Positions 38,910 to 48,455 of a DNA stretch of 64,000 bases are shown one piece after another. Origin of the DNA: Pseudomonas saudiphocaensis (lineage in GTDB: Bacteria; Pseudomonadota; Gammaproteobacteria; Pseudomonadales; Pseudomonadaceae); contig NZ_CCSF01000001.1 in assembly GCF_000756775.1 (NCBI RefSeq), positions 3,038,001-3,102,000 on the forward strand, read 5' to 3'. The position numbers were made by a program, and so were the translations under genes. The notes beneath the pieces were generated by a model. That model made no database searches. It was not told the origin of the DNA and saw only the letters and a program-made list of their open reading frames with translations. The first letter of the stretch is position 1; every line of letters begins with the position of its first letter.

Positions 38910-39776
38910 TCAGCGGGGCAGAGGTGTTGCCAACAGGAGGCTGCTGGGCTGCAGTGAGAAGCGTTGGGTATCCTGGTGCAGTTTTTCAATCACCTCGGCT
39001 AGCCCGGCGCGGCGTAGGCCCTGTTCGGCATCTGTGCGCAATTCATCCAGCCATGGGGAGTGCCCGGAGAAGTGTGGCCAGAGCTCATGGTCGGCTTCTA
39101 GCGGGTGAGGGCGGCATCTGTCCAGCCAGTTGGGGATAAACCCTTTATGGTGGCTCAGCTGATACAGGGAGGCCGCCTCCAGCTGTGAGCGTCGCATGAT
39201 GGCGCCATGGTAATAGGCGATTGCCAATACCTGTTGGAGATGGATCAAGCATGGCCGATGCTCAAAGTGGCCGCCTTCGATCAGATGGTAAAAGCGCCCG
39301 TACGTTGAATAGTCCTCATCCCTTTGCTCCAAAATCAGGGCGTAATAGCCTGCTGAGTCCGGCCCGATTTCGTGGATGTTTGGTGTAAGCAGATGCAACT
39401 TGAATTCTAAGCAGGCCTCGGGTGTACGGTGCTCCTGAAACCATTGATGTAGCCGTTCCGGCGCTTTGTAGCTGAAGAGGTGCTGGTGGGCTGAATCGCT
39501 TTGTCCGTTCAGCCAGCCTTCTTCCAGCGCGAAATGCTGGTTGAGCCAATCGAGATGTGTCTGCCGCAAGACCAGCTTGAGCTGATCGGCATTCGACCAT
39601 TGGTAGGCACTTAGCTGTAGCGCTTCCGGCAGCAGGGCATTGATCTCAGTGCGGGCCACGCCATGGGCTTCGAAGGTCGCCAGTACGCGTGCTGCCTGCT
39701 GGCGTACCGGGTTGCGCCGCTCACTGAGCCAGGCAAACAGGCGCTGCAGCAAATCAATCCAGTCCTTGGGGTTCAT
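38910..39776 (-). CDS. Unrecognised protein downstream of hsdS
   Basis: The 288-residue protein has no motif I recognise, no signal peptide and no membrane segment. It is rich in His, Leu and Gln, with a helical N-terminus. It follows the hsdS fragment by 35 bases and precedes the NERD gene by 89 on the same strand, so it may belong to the same transcript. Its GC content resembles hsdRMS rather than the AT-rich module. Confidence 0.6.
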   Translation of the reverse strand: MNPKDWIDLLQRLFAWLSERRNPVRQQAARVLATFEAHGVARTEINALLPEALQLSAYQWSNADQLKLVLRQTHLDWLNQHFALEEGWLNGQSDSAHQHLFSYKAPERLHQWFQEHRTPEACLEFKLHLLTPNIHEIGPDSAGYYALILEQRDEDYSTYGRFYHLIEGGHFEHRPCLIHLQQVLAIAYYHGAIMRRSQLEAASLYQLSHHKGFIPNWLDRCRPHPLEADHELWPHFSGHSPWLDELRTDAEQGLRRAGLAEVIEKLHQDTQRFSLQPSSLLLATPLPR

Positions 39777-39946
39777 GCGGCAGCTCCTGCGTTAGCGGAT
39801 GAATGGCGTGTTTATGCCGAGGCTTTTCTACCGCGCTTGGCCTTGGGCGCTGCGGCGCGTTGGGTTTTGATGCGCTCCAGCAGCACGCTGGCCGGCTCGT
39901 CGTTGGGGTCTTGGGGTACCAGTTCGCCTCTGAAGGCTTTGGCCAG

Positions 39947-40019
39947 ACAATATCGCCGGGAGCGATATTGGGCAGCTGCAGGCTGGGCCGAAGGCCCGAG
40001 CGCAGGGACGCGCGAGTCC
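39947..40019. repeat. 73-nt structured insert, copy A
   Basis: It is aligned without gaps to copy B. Hairpins: AATATCGC-CGGGA-GCGATATT, CAGC...GCTG, GGCC-GAA-GGCC and an imperfect fourth (GCGC...GCGC). Compared with intact hsdS, the site gains exactly 72 nt (78 against 6 between matching flanks). Confidence 0.88.
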
Positions 40020-40084
40020 ATGCTTTGGGTCAGGTGGTCGATACGGCTTTTGGCCGAGGCGACCTTGGCTTCCAGTTGGTCGGC

Positions 40085-40157
40085 ACAAAATCGCCGGGAG
40101 CGATTTTGGACAGCCGCAGGCTGGCCCGAAGGGCGAATCACAGGGATGTGATTCGCC
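40085..40157. repeat. 73-nt structured insert, copy B
   Basis: It has four hairpins: AAAATCGC-CGGGA-GCGATTTT, CAGCC-GCA-GGCTG, GCCC-GAA-GGGC and CGAATCACA-GGGA-TGTGATTCG. The loops match copy A, but the stems differ by paired changes. The net gain relative to hsdS is 72 nt. Confidence 0.88.
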
Positions 40158-40182
40158 AAGGCGAAGCGTTGTTCGACGCGGC

Positions 40183-41583
40183 TCACGCCGATGCCTTTCT
40201 GCCGCGCTTGGCCTTGGGCGCCGCGGCGCGTTGGGCTTTGATGCGCTCCAGCAGCAGGCTGGCGTGTTCGTCGTTCGGGTCTTGAGGCACCAACTCGCCT
40301 CTAAAGGCTTTAGCCAAAATACTTTGGGTCAGATGGTCGATGCGGATTTTGGCCGAGTTGACTTTGTTTTCAAGCTGGTCAGCGAAGGAGAAGAGTTGCT
40401 CGACGCGGCGGACGATTTCGGTTTGCTCTGCTAGGGGGGGCAGTAGCGTTGGTATTGCCAATATCTTCTTGGGAGACGTGTGCTGCACAACAGTCCCGGT
40501 AGCAGTTTCATCGACTATCTGCTTCGTTTTGGGGGCAAGCAATGCTAGCCGCAGAAAATCCTTAGATACTTGCTTGGAAAAAGGCACAACTTTCCCAATA
40601 CGTTGATTGTGCAGAACGACGTCATTGCTAGTAAGGCATACGGCTTTTCCAAGGATCAGCTTCTTGGGGGATAGGTCAGTCATTACGACGAGGATGTCGC
40701 CATTATTCAAAACCCACTTTTGTTCAAACTCCCCCTCTAGCCTGACAACTCTTTTCTTCTTGAAATCAAGCAGGCCGCTCTCAGTAAAATTTCCCGGAGT
40801 CAGAACTATCGGGCCAGAGTCAGAAAAAAACTCTGATTCAAAGGCGTAGCCATGCTTAATTTCACATAGCAGATCAAATTCACATCCAATCCACCCGCCA
40901 GGGATTTCTGCAGGTCCATCACAAATACCTCCTGGGGCAGTACAGCTTGATTCTTTACTGCCAAGCGTAAGACGACGAGCCTGTATGAGCTCTTCTTGAT
41001 CGATCTCCCCCGGATGCTGCGCCCGCCACTCCTCCGTCAACCGCCCGGAAACGGCGGCGGCGAGGACGGATTGGCGGAAGCGTTTGAGCAGCGCGGGGAT
41101 GCCGTCGATGCGGGCTTTGAGGGTGTCGACCTGGGCCAGCAGTTCGTCGAGCTTGGCGGCGATGCGGGTTTGTTCGGCGAGTGGAGGAACCAGATACGTT
41201 GCATCCTTGACGATCTTGAAATGCCTTGCGTACCCCTTGCTTTCAATCGGAAGGTTGCGCAGAAAGAAATATAGGAAACGTCCATCCATTTCTGGGTGCG
41301 GCTTGAGGACTTGTACGCCGTCGGCACCTGGGATAAATGAGAAATTTATCCATTTAACCTCGCGAGTGTGATCGCCAAAAATTATCAGCGGCTTATCGTC
41401 AGCAACCACTAAGTGAGCATCATCCAGATAGCCAGTAATGAATTTTCGCCCTTGATCAACTACGGGGAACTTGCCTTTGACTAAAACATCTGCGGTCTTT
41501 ACCTTCTTTCCAGAAGTCGAGATTTGCGCGAATACATCATCGAAACTCGCAGGCAGCCAGTTGGCGGGAGCCTCCATGCTCAT
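40183..41583 (-). CDS. hsdS: Type I restriction-modification specificity subunit
   Basis: The 466-residue S subunit reads the target sequence for the HsdM/HsdR complex. It has two target-recognition regions, each followed by a conserved helical spacer: PPLAEQTRIAAKLDELLAQV (about 140) and PPLAEQTEIVRRVEQLF (about 395), then the terminal LAKAFRGELVPQDP motif. The basic tail KAKRGRKASA is repeated in the downstream fragment. Its ATG overlaps the hsdM stop (ATGA). The second recognition region is relatively AT-rich, as is common where recognition domains are exchanged. Confidence 0.93.
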   Translation of the reverse strand: MSMEAPANWLPASFDDVFAQISTSGKKVKTADVLVKGKFPVVDQGRKFITGYLDDAHLVVADDKPLIIFGDHTREVKWINFSFIPGADGVQVLKPHPEMDGRFLYFFLRNLPIESKGYARHFKIVKDATYLVPPLAEQTRIAAKLDELLAQVDTLKARIDGIPALLKRFRQSVLAAAVSGRLTEEWRAQHPGEIDQEELIQARRLTLGSKESSCTAPGGICDGPAEIPGGWIGCEFDLLCEIKHGYAFESEFFSDSGPIVLTPGNFTESGLLDFKKKRVVRLEGEFEQKWVLNNGDILVVMTDLSPKKLILGKAVCLTSNDVVLHNQRIGKVVPFSKQVSKDFLRLALLAPKTKQIVDETATGTVVQHTSPKKILAIPTLLPPLAEQTEIVRRVEQLFSFADQLENKVNSAKIRIDHLTQSILAKAFRGELVPQDPNDEHASLLLERIKAQRAAAPKAKRGRKASA

Positions 41584-43121
41584 ACCTCCTCCTCGCTGAC
41601 GGCGAGCCCCATCACTTCAGCGAGCAGCTGCTTCTGCGCCGCCACTTCATCGCCAGCACCCAGCGCCTTCATCAATTCTTCCAGCTCATGCAGGGCCTCG
41701 GTCAGTTCGGCCATGGCCTCGCCGGCCAGCACTTCCGGGGCGGGCAGGTCGGCCGCATCCAGGCTGTCGGCATCCTTGAGCCAGCTGATGTCCAGCGAGT
41801 CGCCGCGTTCGCGGATCTGCTCGCGGGTGAAAACGCGGAAGCGGCTCAGCTCGCCAATCCCTTCGACGTTTTCGGCGCGCGGGCTGTGGCCGTTGGGGTC
41901 GTCACCGTAGGCGTCCTCGAAGGGTTTTAGGTGCTGCGCGCCAAAGGGCGTGCGTTTGCCGAAGCTGGGCATGTTGCTGCGCAGGTCATAGACCCATACG
42001 CGCTGGGTGCAGCCCTGTTCCTGACGCGGGTTGGCCTGCGTGCCTTTCTGGAAGAACAGCACGTTGGTCTTTACGCCCTGGGCGTAGAAGATGCCGGTGG
42101 GCAGGCGCAGGATCGTGTGCAGGTTGCATTTTTCCATCAGGTCGCGGCGCACTTCGGTGCCGACGCCGGCCTCGAACAGCACGTTGTCCGGCAGCACCAC
42201 GGCAGCGCGGCCACCGGGTTTGAGGCCACGGTAGATATGCTGGAGGAAGGCCAGCTGCTTGTTGCTGGTTTTGTAGGTGAGGTCGTCGCGAGTCGGGCCA
42301 CCGCCACCTTTGGCAGTGCCGAAGGGTGGGTTGGAGAGGATCACGTCCACCTTGGGCAGATTGGCGCCGCTTTGGCCAAGGGCGTTGCCCAGGTGCACCA
42401 CGCCTTCCTCATCGCCTTCCATGCCGTGCAGCAGGGTGTTCATCAGGGCCAGGCGGCGGGTGCCGGGCACCAGTTCGATGCCGACAAAGGCGCGGTTGCG
42501 CTGGAAGGCCTGGGCCTTGGCGTCGAGGTCGTAGTGGTCGTCGGTGTGGCGCTTGATATAGGCGTCGGCGGCAATCAGGAAGCCTGCGGTGCCGGCGGCC
42601 GGGTCTTGGATTGTCTCACCGGGCTGCGGCTTGAGGCAGTTGATGATGCTGTCGATCAACGGACGCGGGGTGAAGTACTGACCGGCACCGGATTTGGTTT
42701 CAGTGGCGTTCTTTTCCAGCAGGCCTTCGTAGAGGTCGCCCAGGCCATCTTTTTGCGCGCTGAACCAGTCGATGGAGTCGAGGCTTTTGATCAGCTGTTC
42801 GAGGTGACGTGGCTCGCGGATGCTGGTTTGCGCATCGGCATAGATGGCGGCAATCAAGGGGTCGCTGCTTTTGCCCAGATCCAGCAGCATTTGCCGGTAG
42901 TGGTTGAGCAGGGTCAGGCCGGATTTACCCGCCAGGTCTGACCAGCGCGCACCTTCGGGCAGCTTGTGGGCGAAGCTGGCGTTGTTCTGCACCTGCTCGT
43001 ATTCCATTTTGCTGAAGAGCAGCAAGACCAGCTCGGTGACGTAGTCGCTGTAGTTGATGCCGTCATCCTTGAGGATGTCGCAGAGGTTCCAGAGCTTCTG
43101 GACGATGTCGGAGTTGGTCAT
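41580..43121 (-). CDS. hsdM: Type I restriction-modification DNA methyltransferase subunit
   Basis: The 513-residue N6-adenine methyltransferase protects host DNA and is needed for restriction. Motif I is in IQDPAAGTAGFLIAADAY and the catalytic motif is NPPF (DVILSNPPFGTAKG). The N-terminal HsdM helical domain precedes these. I start at the ATG at 43121 (MTNSDIVQKLWNLCDIL), where the conserved domain begins; the 19 codons upstream look non-coding. Confidence 0.95.
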   Translation of the reverse strand: MTNSDIVQKLWNLCDILKDDGINYSDYVTELVLLLFSKMEYEQVQNNASFAHKLPEGARWSDLAGKSGLTLLNHYRQMLLDLGKSSDPLIAAIYADAQTSIREPRHLEQLIKSLDSIDWFSAQKDGLGDLYEGLLEKNATETKSGAGQYFTPRPLIDSIINCLKPQPGETIQDPAAGTAGFLIAADAYIKRHTDDHYDLDAKAQAFQRNRAFVGIELVPGTRRLALMNTLLHGMEGDEEGVVHLGNALGQSGANLPKVDVILSNPPFGTAKGGGGPTRDDLTYKTSNKQLAFLQHIYRGLKPGGRAAVVLPDNVLFEAGVGTEVRRDLMEKCNLHTILRLPTGIFYAQGVKTNVLFFQKGTQANPRQEQGCTQRVWVYDLRSNMPSFGKRTPFGAQHLKPFEDAYGDDPNGHSPRAENVEGIGELSRFRVFTREQIRERGDSLDISWLKDADSLDAADLPAPEVLAGEAMAELTEALHELEELMKALGAGDEVAAQKQLLAEVMGLAVSEEEV

Positions 43122-43194
43122 GGGGTGATCTCTAATTGGCTCATGACGTGAGCCGAATAAATTGGCTATTCGGCTCACGGGGAAATAGGGTGGT

Positions 43195-44193
43195 TTAGCC
43201 GGGTGTTTGCCAGAAAGGATCGTTCTGCCAGTCGGGCGGAAAGCCCATGGCCCGTAGGTTGGTCTCTGGAAACTCTGCCAGTAAGTCGTGCAGACGCCTG
43301 TCCCAACTGGTATGCGGGCTAACCTGGCGCATCAGCAGGTTGAGGATGCACAGCACGGTGAATAGGCGGGCATGTTGTCCGGGTTGTTGCAGGTGTTGCG
43401 GCCAGGGGAAATTGACCGTCCTGGGTAGTTCGGGACGAATGCCCAGCTCGCGGTTCCATAGGCGTGCGTGATGCGCGCAAATATTGCGGATGGTGGTCAG
43501 GGTGTGCAGCCAGGATTGCAGCAGCGGGGCGGGCAGTTTCAGGCGTTTGGCGATGGCCTTTTTGTCGGCATCGCGGGCCAGGCCTTTGAACAGGTGCGAG
43601 AGATCGCCCAGGGTGATTTCTTCCATGGCCGCCCAGGCGGGCATTAGCTCGGGGCTGTTGTATGTCAGGGCGTAATGACGTGCGTAGCTTTCCTTAGCGC
43701 GCATGCTCTTGAGCTGCTCTTTGCGGGCCTCAGACGCTTGGGAGGCGTCGATGCGCTGGCATTCGCGCAGATGATCCTGGAATGCCTTGTCCTGCTTGCT
43801 GCGGATGCTATCGAGGAGCGCCTGGTGCCGGTAGCTGCGCTGGAAGAACTTTGGCTCCAGATACCAGTGCGAGCCATATTGCGGCCCCATGTGGTTGCTA
43901 ATAACGGCCCTGGCCGCGACTTCTATGCGCTCGATGGCATCCATGACCAGCAGGCGTAGGCGACGGTCGAAGTCATACAGACGGGTGAGTGCCTGCAGGC
44001 GCGTGCCGGGCTTGAAACCGTGGTCAGCATCTTCCGAGAGCTGGAAGGGGCGCATGTAGGGCGTGAGGCGGAAGAAGCTGACCGCTTCCAGAAAGCAGTG
44101 CGCCTTGGCTTCGTCTTGGATGGTAAGCCCACGCTGTTTGAGCAGGGCCAGCTGCGCAGGAATATCAATGGCTGGCTTGCTGAAGGGCTTCAT
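43195..44193 (-). CDS. Abi-family (Abi_2/AbiD-AbiF) HEPN-type protein
   Basis: The 332-residue protein matches the Abi_2 family of abortive-infection proteins: a KPAIDIPAQLALLKQRGL start, YDFDRRLRLLVMDAIERIEVAARAVI, and the HEPN RNase motif R-x4-H in TIRNICAHHARLWNREL. It probably cuts RNA on phage attack, or guards the restriction system. It is inserted between hsdR and hsdM on the same strand, an arrangement seen in other type I loci. Confidence 0.83.
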   Translation of the reverse strand: MKPFSKPAIDIPAQLALLKQRGLTIQDEAKAHCFLEAVSFFRLTPYMRPFQLSEDADHGFKPGTRLQALTRLYDFDRRLRLLVMDAIERIEVAARAVISNHMGPQYGSHWYLEPKFFQRSYRHQALLDSIRSKQDKAFQDHLRECQRIDASQASEARKEQLKSMRAKESYARHYALTYNSPELMPAWAAMEEITLGDLSHLFKGLARDADKKAIAKRLKLPAPLLQSWLHTLTTIRNICAHHARLWNRELGIRPELPRTVNFPWPQHLQQPGQHARLFTVLCILNLLMRQVSPHTSWDRRLHDLLAEFPETNLRAMGFPPDWQNDPFWQTPG

Positions 44194-44404
44194 GCGGAAA
44201 AACTACCGGGCATAAAAAACCCGCTCAATTTGTGCGTAGCTGCCGAAGCAACCATAGGCATGGCGGGTGTGTTGTTTGAGAGGTTATGCACCATGGCAGT
44301 GTTTTGCAAGGGGTTTGGCACTGTAATGATGAGCGGATTGGCGTGCTTGGTTGTCTGTGGGTGAGGCTGGTTGCCCATATACAGCGAGTGACTGGCTTCG
44401 AGCG

Positions 44405-44438
44405 AAGGTGTCCTCTGTCCTGGGACCGAGGACACCTT
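44405..44438. other. Inverted repeat between hsdR and the Abi gene
   Basis: A perfect 11-bp inverted repeat, AAGGTGTCCTC / GAGGACACCTT, encloses a smaller GTCC/GGAC pair. It lies 30 bases past the hsdR stop. With no T run it is a weak terminator at best; it may be a processing or protein-binding site. Confidence 0.6.
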
Positions 44439-44467
44439 CTGTCGGGAAATTAACGGTGAGTCAATGC

Positions 44468-47400
44468 TCATCCAACTGCCGACCAAAGGTTGTCATTCAA
44501 CGCTTCCAATACCCGTTCCAGGTTGCCGCCCAAGTTGCGATCCAGCGCTTTGAGGCCGCCATCGTTGCGGAACGCATCGTTGACCTGCTGCGGATCGATG
44601 ACCACCTCATGCACCAGTTGCTTGGCCAGACGATCCAGCCATTTGCGTTGTACGGGCGTCCAAGGTTGCTGGGTGTAGATGGTTTGCATGGCCTTGGCCA
44701 CGCGTTGGTCGAAGGGCAGTAGGGCTTCGCCGATGGCAGCCTGGCGAATGTAGCCAATGATGCTGGCGGCGATTTCCTGGTTGGTCTGGTTGCGCCAAGC
44801 GCTTTTCAGGCTGGCTTCGCTGAAACCGTGCTGGTCGAGCAGCAGGCGGACTTCTCGCAGTTGCTCGCGGGTCAGATCCTTGGGGCGGTTGACCACCACG
44901 CCAAGGGCGGCGGACTGATTGAGTTGGTTGCGAATAAAGTCGTTGAAGCTTTCCAGGTAGTCGGCTGGTTTCTGGTTTTGCCCGTAGTTCTGCTCACGCA
45001 CCAGCAGTTCATCGCTGTGGGTGGAAATAACCGGGTAGTTCTCCGAGCCGAGCAGGGCACTGACGGCGGCGAGCTGGTTGATCAGCTGGCTGTGCTGGCG
45101 GACGAAGTTGGCCGCTTGCTGCGGGCCAAGGTCGTGCAGGTGTTTATGTAACTGAGCCGGCTCAACGCCCCACACTTCTTGCAGCTCATCGAGCTTTTTC
45201 TTCAGCGAGGGTTTGTCCTCGGCCTTGTGCTGGGCCTTGCGCAGGATACGCATGACGCGCTGGCTCAGTTGGTCGAGTACGTCATGGGCGTGGCTGTTGT
45301 CGTCCTGACTGCCGGGTGCGTCATGGCTGGCACCGCTGGTGAGTTCGCTGACCAGTTGCTCCAGGCTGATGTTGGGGTTCTTCACCAGGGGCTTCATGGT
45401 GTCGACCGCTTCCAGGCTGGTGTAGAGGTCGACGGGGTCGTAGATGCGGAAAACGGTTTTGCCGATGTCGTCGCAGCGGCGAGTGGCGCGGCCTTTCATC
45501 TGCTCGTAGAGGATGCGCGAGCGCACCCGGCGCATAAATACCAGGTTGCAGATTTTCGGTACGTCGATGCCGGTGGTGAGCAGGTCGACGGTAATGGCGA
45601 TATTGGGGGTGGGCTCGTTCTTGTAGCGGCGAATCAGCGTTTCAACCTTGTCGCTCTGGCCGGTGATGATTTCCACGGCGGCCTGGTTGTACTGCTCGCC
45701 GTAGGCTTCTTTGAATGCTTCGTCGAGCAGGTTTTTGACTCGCTCGGCATGGGCCTGATTGACGCAGAAGATCATGGTCTTCTCTTCGCCAAACGGGTCC
45801 AGCTCCTTGGCCAGTTCATAACAGATGACCTTGTCAAAGGCCGGGGTGATCACGCGGCGGTTGAACGACTCGATGTTGAAGCTGAGTTCATCTTCCAGCT
45901 CGGCTACGTCGACTTCGCCGGTTTGGGTGTTGATAACGCTGACCGACTCGCCTTTCTCGAAGCGAATACCATGCTTGCTGAGTTGGGTCTCGTAGCGAAT
46001 CGGTGGTTCGTGATCCACCAGCCAGTCGTCGGCCACGGCTTCGCGGTAGCTGTAGGTGAATACCGGTTTGCCGAAGATTTCACTGGTGTGCTTGGCCGGG
46101 GTGGCGGTGAGGCCGATGCGGCAGGCGTCGAAGTGGTCGAGCACGCGGCGGTATTGTGAGAGGTACTGGCTGTGATCGCGCACGGCCAACTCACCTTCGG
46201 TCATTTCCTGGTCGAGGGTGTAGCCCCGGTGGGCTTCGTCGACGATGATGCAGTCGAATTCGCCTACGGGCGGCGGGTTATCCGAGCGGAAAATGCGGCT
46301 GACCATAGCCTGCACGGTGGCCACCTGAATGCGGGTTTCCGCTTCGGCAGCCATGTCGCCTAGCTCTTTGATGTCGTAGATCTGCGCCAGGGTGTGATTC
46401 TGCTCAAGCGTGGTGTCGTTGAACGCGTCGATGGCTTGCTGGCCCAGGGCGCTGCGGTCAACCAGAAACAGAATGCGCTTGAAGCGTTCGGCCTTCAGAA
46501 GGCGGTACATCAGGCCAATGATGGTGCGGGTTTTTCCGGTGCCGGTGGCCATGGCCAGTAGGCAGTCACGCTGATTGTTGGCCAGGGCCTGCTCCACGGC
46601 CTGGATGGCTTTTTCCTGGTAGTCGCGCAGCTTGAGGTAGGCGAAGCCTTCGGTCTTGAGCTTGGCCTCGGCATCTGCCTGGCTGCGTTTGAGCAGGTCG
46701 AGCAGGTCATCCGGTTTGTGGAAGTCTTGCAGCGGGCGGCGTGTGTTGGCTGGGCTGCGCAGGTCACGGAACCAGGTGCCGGACTGTTCGGCGAGCTGCT
46801 TGATAAAGGGCCGGCCGTTGCAGGCGAAGGCAAAGGGCACGCGGAAGTGACCACCCTGGCCATCATTCCAGGGCTGAGCTTGGCCAGCCAGCAGCCAGGG
46901 CTGCTGATGTTCGGTCGCCAAGTTGAACTCACGGGCATAGCGCTCGGCCTGGGGAATGCGGTCGGCGATATTGATGCGCTTACGCTTGGCTTCAACGATG
47001 GCGATGGGCGTAAGACCAGCGAACAGTACGTAGTCGGCGCAGGCTTTGGGGCTGCTGGTGGGCCATTCGGCGATGGCCTTGTTCTTGCCCTTCTCCGGGC
47101 GCGCTCCCTTGCCGTAGGTGAGGTCGAGGGAGTCGGCTTCCCAGCCGGCGTCGATCAACTGCTGGTCGATCAAGATGCGGGTGAGGTCTTCGGATAGGTC
47201 GAAGCTGCTGCTGGCCTGCTGAGTCAGCTTGGCGACCTGTTGGCTGGCTTGTGGCTGGGCCGCCAGTTGCTGCTGCAGGGCTTTGAGGCTTTTTTCGTGC
47301 TCACTGCGCAGCTTTTGCAACGCAGCTTCGTGTTCGGCGGCTAGCTGCTTATGGCTGCGCGATTCGGCATCCATCTGCTCGGCAAGCACGGCGTATTCTT

Positions 47401-47944
47401 CGGCTTCCTGCTTGAGCAGGTCAGCCAACTTCTGGTTGCTCTCCAGTTGCTGGCTGGACTCGCTGAGCTGCGTCTTGAGCTGTTCGATCTGACTTTGCAG
47501 ATCGCGCAGCGGAGCGCTGGGATCTTCGGGGGTGACGAAGGGGCCAGGTTTGAACGCATGAGCATTCTTGCCGAACGACTGGTGATACCAGATGGCCAGA
47601 GCACGGGCGACCTTCAGCCCATCCATGGCCTCACGGTGCTGGGTGCGGAACTCGTGGGTGGCCTTGTTGCCCTCGACGCGCAGGGTATGGAACAGGCTAC
47701 GGATGTTCTGATCCAACTGGATCTCGCGGCTGAGCTTGTAGAGCAGGTCGGACTGCGTGGTGGTGGCATCGAACTCGATGCCGGCGCGGCTGGCCAAATC
47801 CTGGGCCAAGGCTTCGCCGAGTTGACGCAACTTGATCAGGGTGGTGTTGGGATCGCTGGCGAAGACCTGCTCGGCTGTGCTCGCAAGCTGCAGGAAAACC
47901 GGGTCGTGCTCCTGGAGAAAGGCGAAATTACTGCTGGCTGCCAT
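44468..47944 (-). CDS. hsdR: Type I restriction-modification endonuclease/translocase subunit
   Basis: The product (1158 residues) cuts DNA after ATP-driven translocation. It has an N-terminal helical DUF4145-like region (about 1-115), a coiled coil (about 125-235), the nuclease core ADYVLFAGLTPIAIVEAKRK (PD-(D/E)xK type), helicase motif I MATGTGKTRT, the DEAH box IIVDEAHRG, motif III LTATPAKHT and a C-terminal HsdR domain. The start at 47944 is supported by AAGGA 7-11 bases upstream and by MAASSNFAFLQEHDPVF; the longer frame upstream has no coding look. It is the first gene of the R-Abi-M-S group. Confidence 0.93.
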   Translation of the reverse strand: MAASSNFAFLQEHDPVFLQLASTAEQVFASDPNTTLIKLRQLGEALAQDLASRAGIEFDATTTQSDLLYKLSREIQLDQNIRSLFHTLRVEGNKATHEFRTQHREAMDGLKVARALAIWYHQSFGKNAHAFKPGPFVTPEDPSAPLRDLQSQIEQLKTQLSESSQQLESNQKLADLLKQEAEEYAVLAEQMDAESRSHKQLAAEHEAALQKLRSEHEKSLKALQQQLAAQPQASQQVAKLTQQASSSFDLSEDLTRILIDQQLIDAGWEADSLDLTYGKGARPEKGKNKAIAEWPTSSPKACADYVLFAGLTPIAIVEAKRKRINIADRIPQAERYAREFNLATEHQQPWLLAGQAQPWNDGQGGHFRVPFAFACNGRPFIKQLAEQSGTWFRDLRSPANTRRPLQDFHKPDDLLDLLKRSQADAEAKLKTEGFAYLKLRDYQEKAIQAVEQALANNQRDCLLAMATGTGKTRTIIGLMYRLLKAERFKRILFLVDRSALGQQAIDAFNDTTLEQNHTLAQIYDIKELGDMAAEAETRIQVATVQAMVSRIFRSDNPPPVGEFDCIIVDEAHRGYTLDQEMTEGELAVRDHSQYLSQYRRVLDHFDACRIGLTATPAKHTSEIFGKPVFTYSYREAVADDWLVDHEPPIRYETQLSKHGIRFEKGESVSVINTQTGEVDVAELEDELSFNIESFNRRVITPAFDKVICYELAKELDPFGEEKTMIFCVNQAHAERVKNLLDEAFKEAYGEQYNQAAVEIITGQSDKVETLIRRYKNEPTPNIAITVDLLTTGIDVPKICNLVFMRRVRSRILYEQMKGRATRRCDDIGKTVFRIYDPVDLYTSLEAVDTMKPLVKNPNISLEQLVSELTSGASHDAPGSQDDNSHAHDVLDQLSQRVMRILRKAQHKAEDKPSLKKKLDELQEVWGVEPAQLHKHLHDLGPQQAANFVRQHSQLINQLAAVSALLGSENYPVISTHSDELLVREQNYGQNQKPADYLESFNDFIRNQLNQSAALGVVVNRPKDLTREQLREVRLLLDQHGFSEASLKSAWRNQTNQEIAASIIGYIRQAAIGEALLPFDQRVAKAMQTIYTQQPWTPVQRKWLDRLAKQLVHEVVIDPQQVNDAFRNDGGLKALDRNLGGNLERVLEALNDNLWSAVG

Positions 47945-48108
47945 GGTCGATCCTTCGGTTGCGTTCCACTCATTACGCCAAACGGGGTCTATCGCGCGTA
48001 ACCGGCTGCAGCTTAACGAAGGTGAGCCGAGTTTGGCCATGGCACTGAGTTGCTCAGTATTCAGCTTTGCCCGTGCGCGGCAGGCCACGGGCCTTCCTCA
48101 GCCGCGTT

Positions 48109-48447
48109 TCACTTTGCGCTCCATGCCTCATAGCCCTGACGCGCAATTTCCTTCTGCGCTAGGTCGTTTTTAGCGCCGCCCAGTTGTCGCAAGGTCAGCA
48201 ACATTTCCAGCAGTACGCCATCCATGCCTTGCAGGCCGTTACTGCCTTGGGGCTCTCCAGGTGCCAGATCTGTCATCCGCTCGACTGCTCGCCTGAGCAT
48301 CTGCAACTCATCCATGACGGCATCTTCGCGTTCCAGCCGGTTGCGTAGGTAGGTGCTCAGCGGTAGCTCTGCTGCCATCGCCTGGGCCTCGTACAGCTCT
48401 CGTTTTTCCACCGTCAGGCGGAGTGGTATTGCGTCCGCTAGTCTCAT
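48109..48447 (-). CDS. Ribbon-helix-helix-like DNA-binding protein
   Basis: The 112-residue protein has an N-terminal pattern (IPLRLTVEKRELYEAQAMAA then LPLSTYLRNRLERED) like MobC/NikA or ParG ribbon-helix-helix proteins, followed by a helical tail. It could be a mobilisation accessory protein, a segregation protein or an autorepressor. Two direct repeats lie directly upstream (48456-48532), as expected for an operator or an oriT-type site. No relaxase gene is present. Confidence 0.6.
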   Translation of the reverse strand: MRLADAIPLRLTVEKRELYEAQAMAAELPLSTYLRNRLEREDAVMDELQMLRRAVERMTDLAPGEPQGSNGLQGMDGVLLEMLLTLRQLGGAKNDLAQKEIARQGYEAWSAK

Positions 48448-48455
48448 ATCGCTCC

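Larger units (their letters stand above)
39812..40186 (-). pseudogene. Duplicated 3' end of hsdS carrying two structured inserts
   Basis: This frame starts with a GTG overlapping the hsdS stop (GTGA) and repeats the last 74 codons of hsdS (RVEQ.F...ADQLE.KV.SAK.RIDHLTQS...LAKAFRGELVPQDPNDE.AS.LLERIK.QRAAAPKAKRGRKASA). Two insertions, each a net gain of 24 codons, break it after VEQRF and after HLTQS without shifting the frame. It has no target-recognition domain, so it cannot act as a specificity subunit. It is best seen as a tandem-duplication remnant. Confidence 0.85.
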
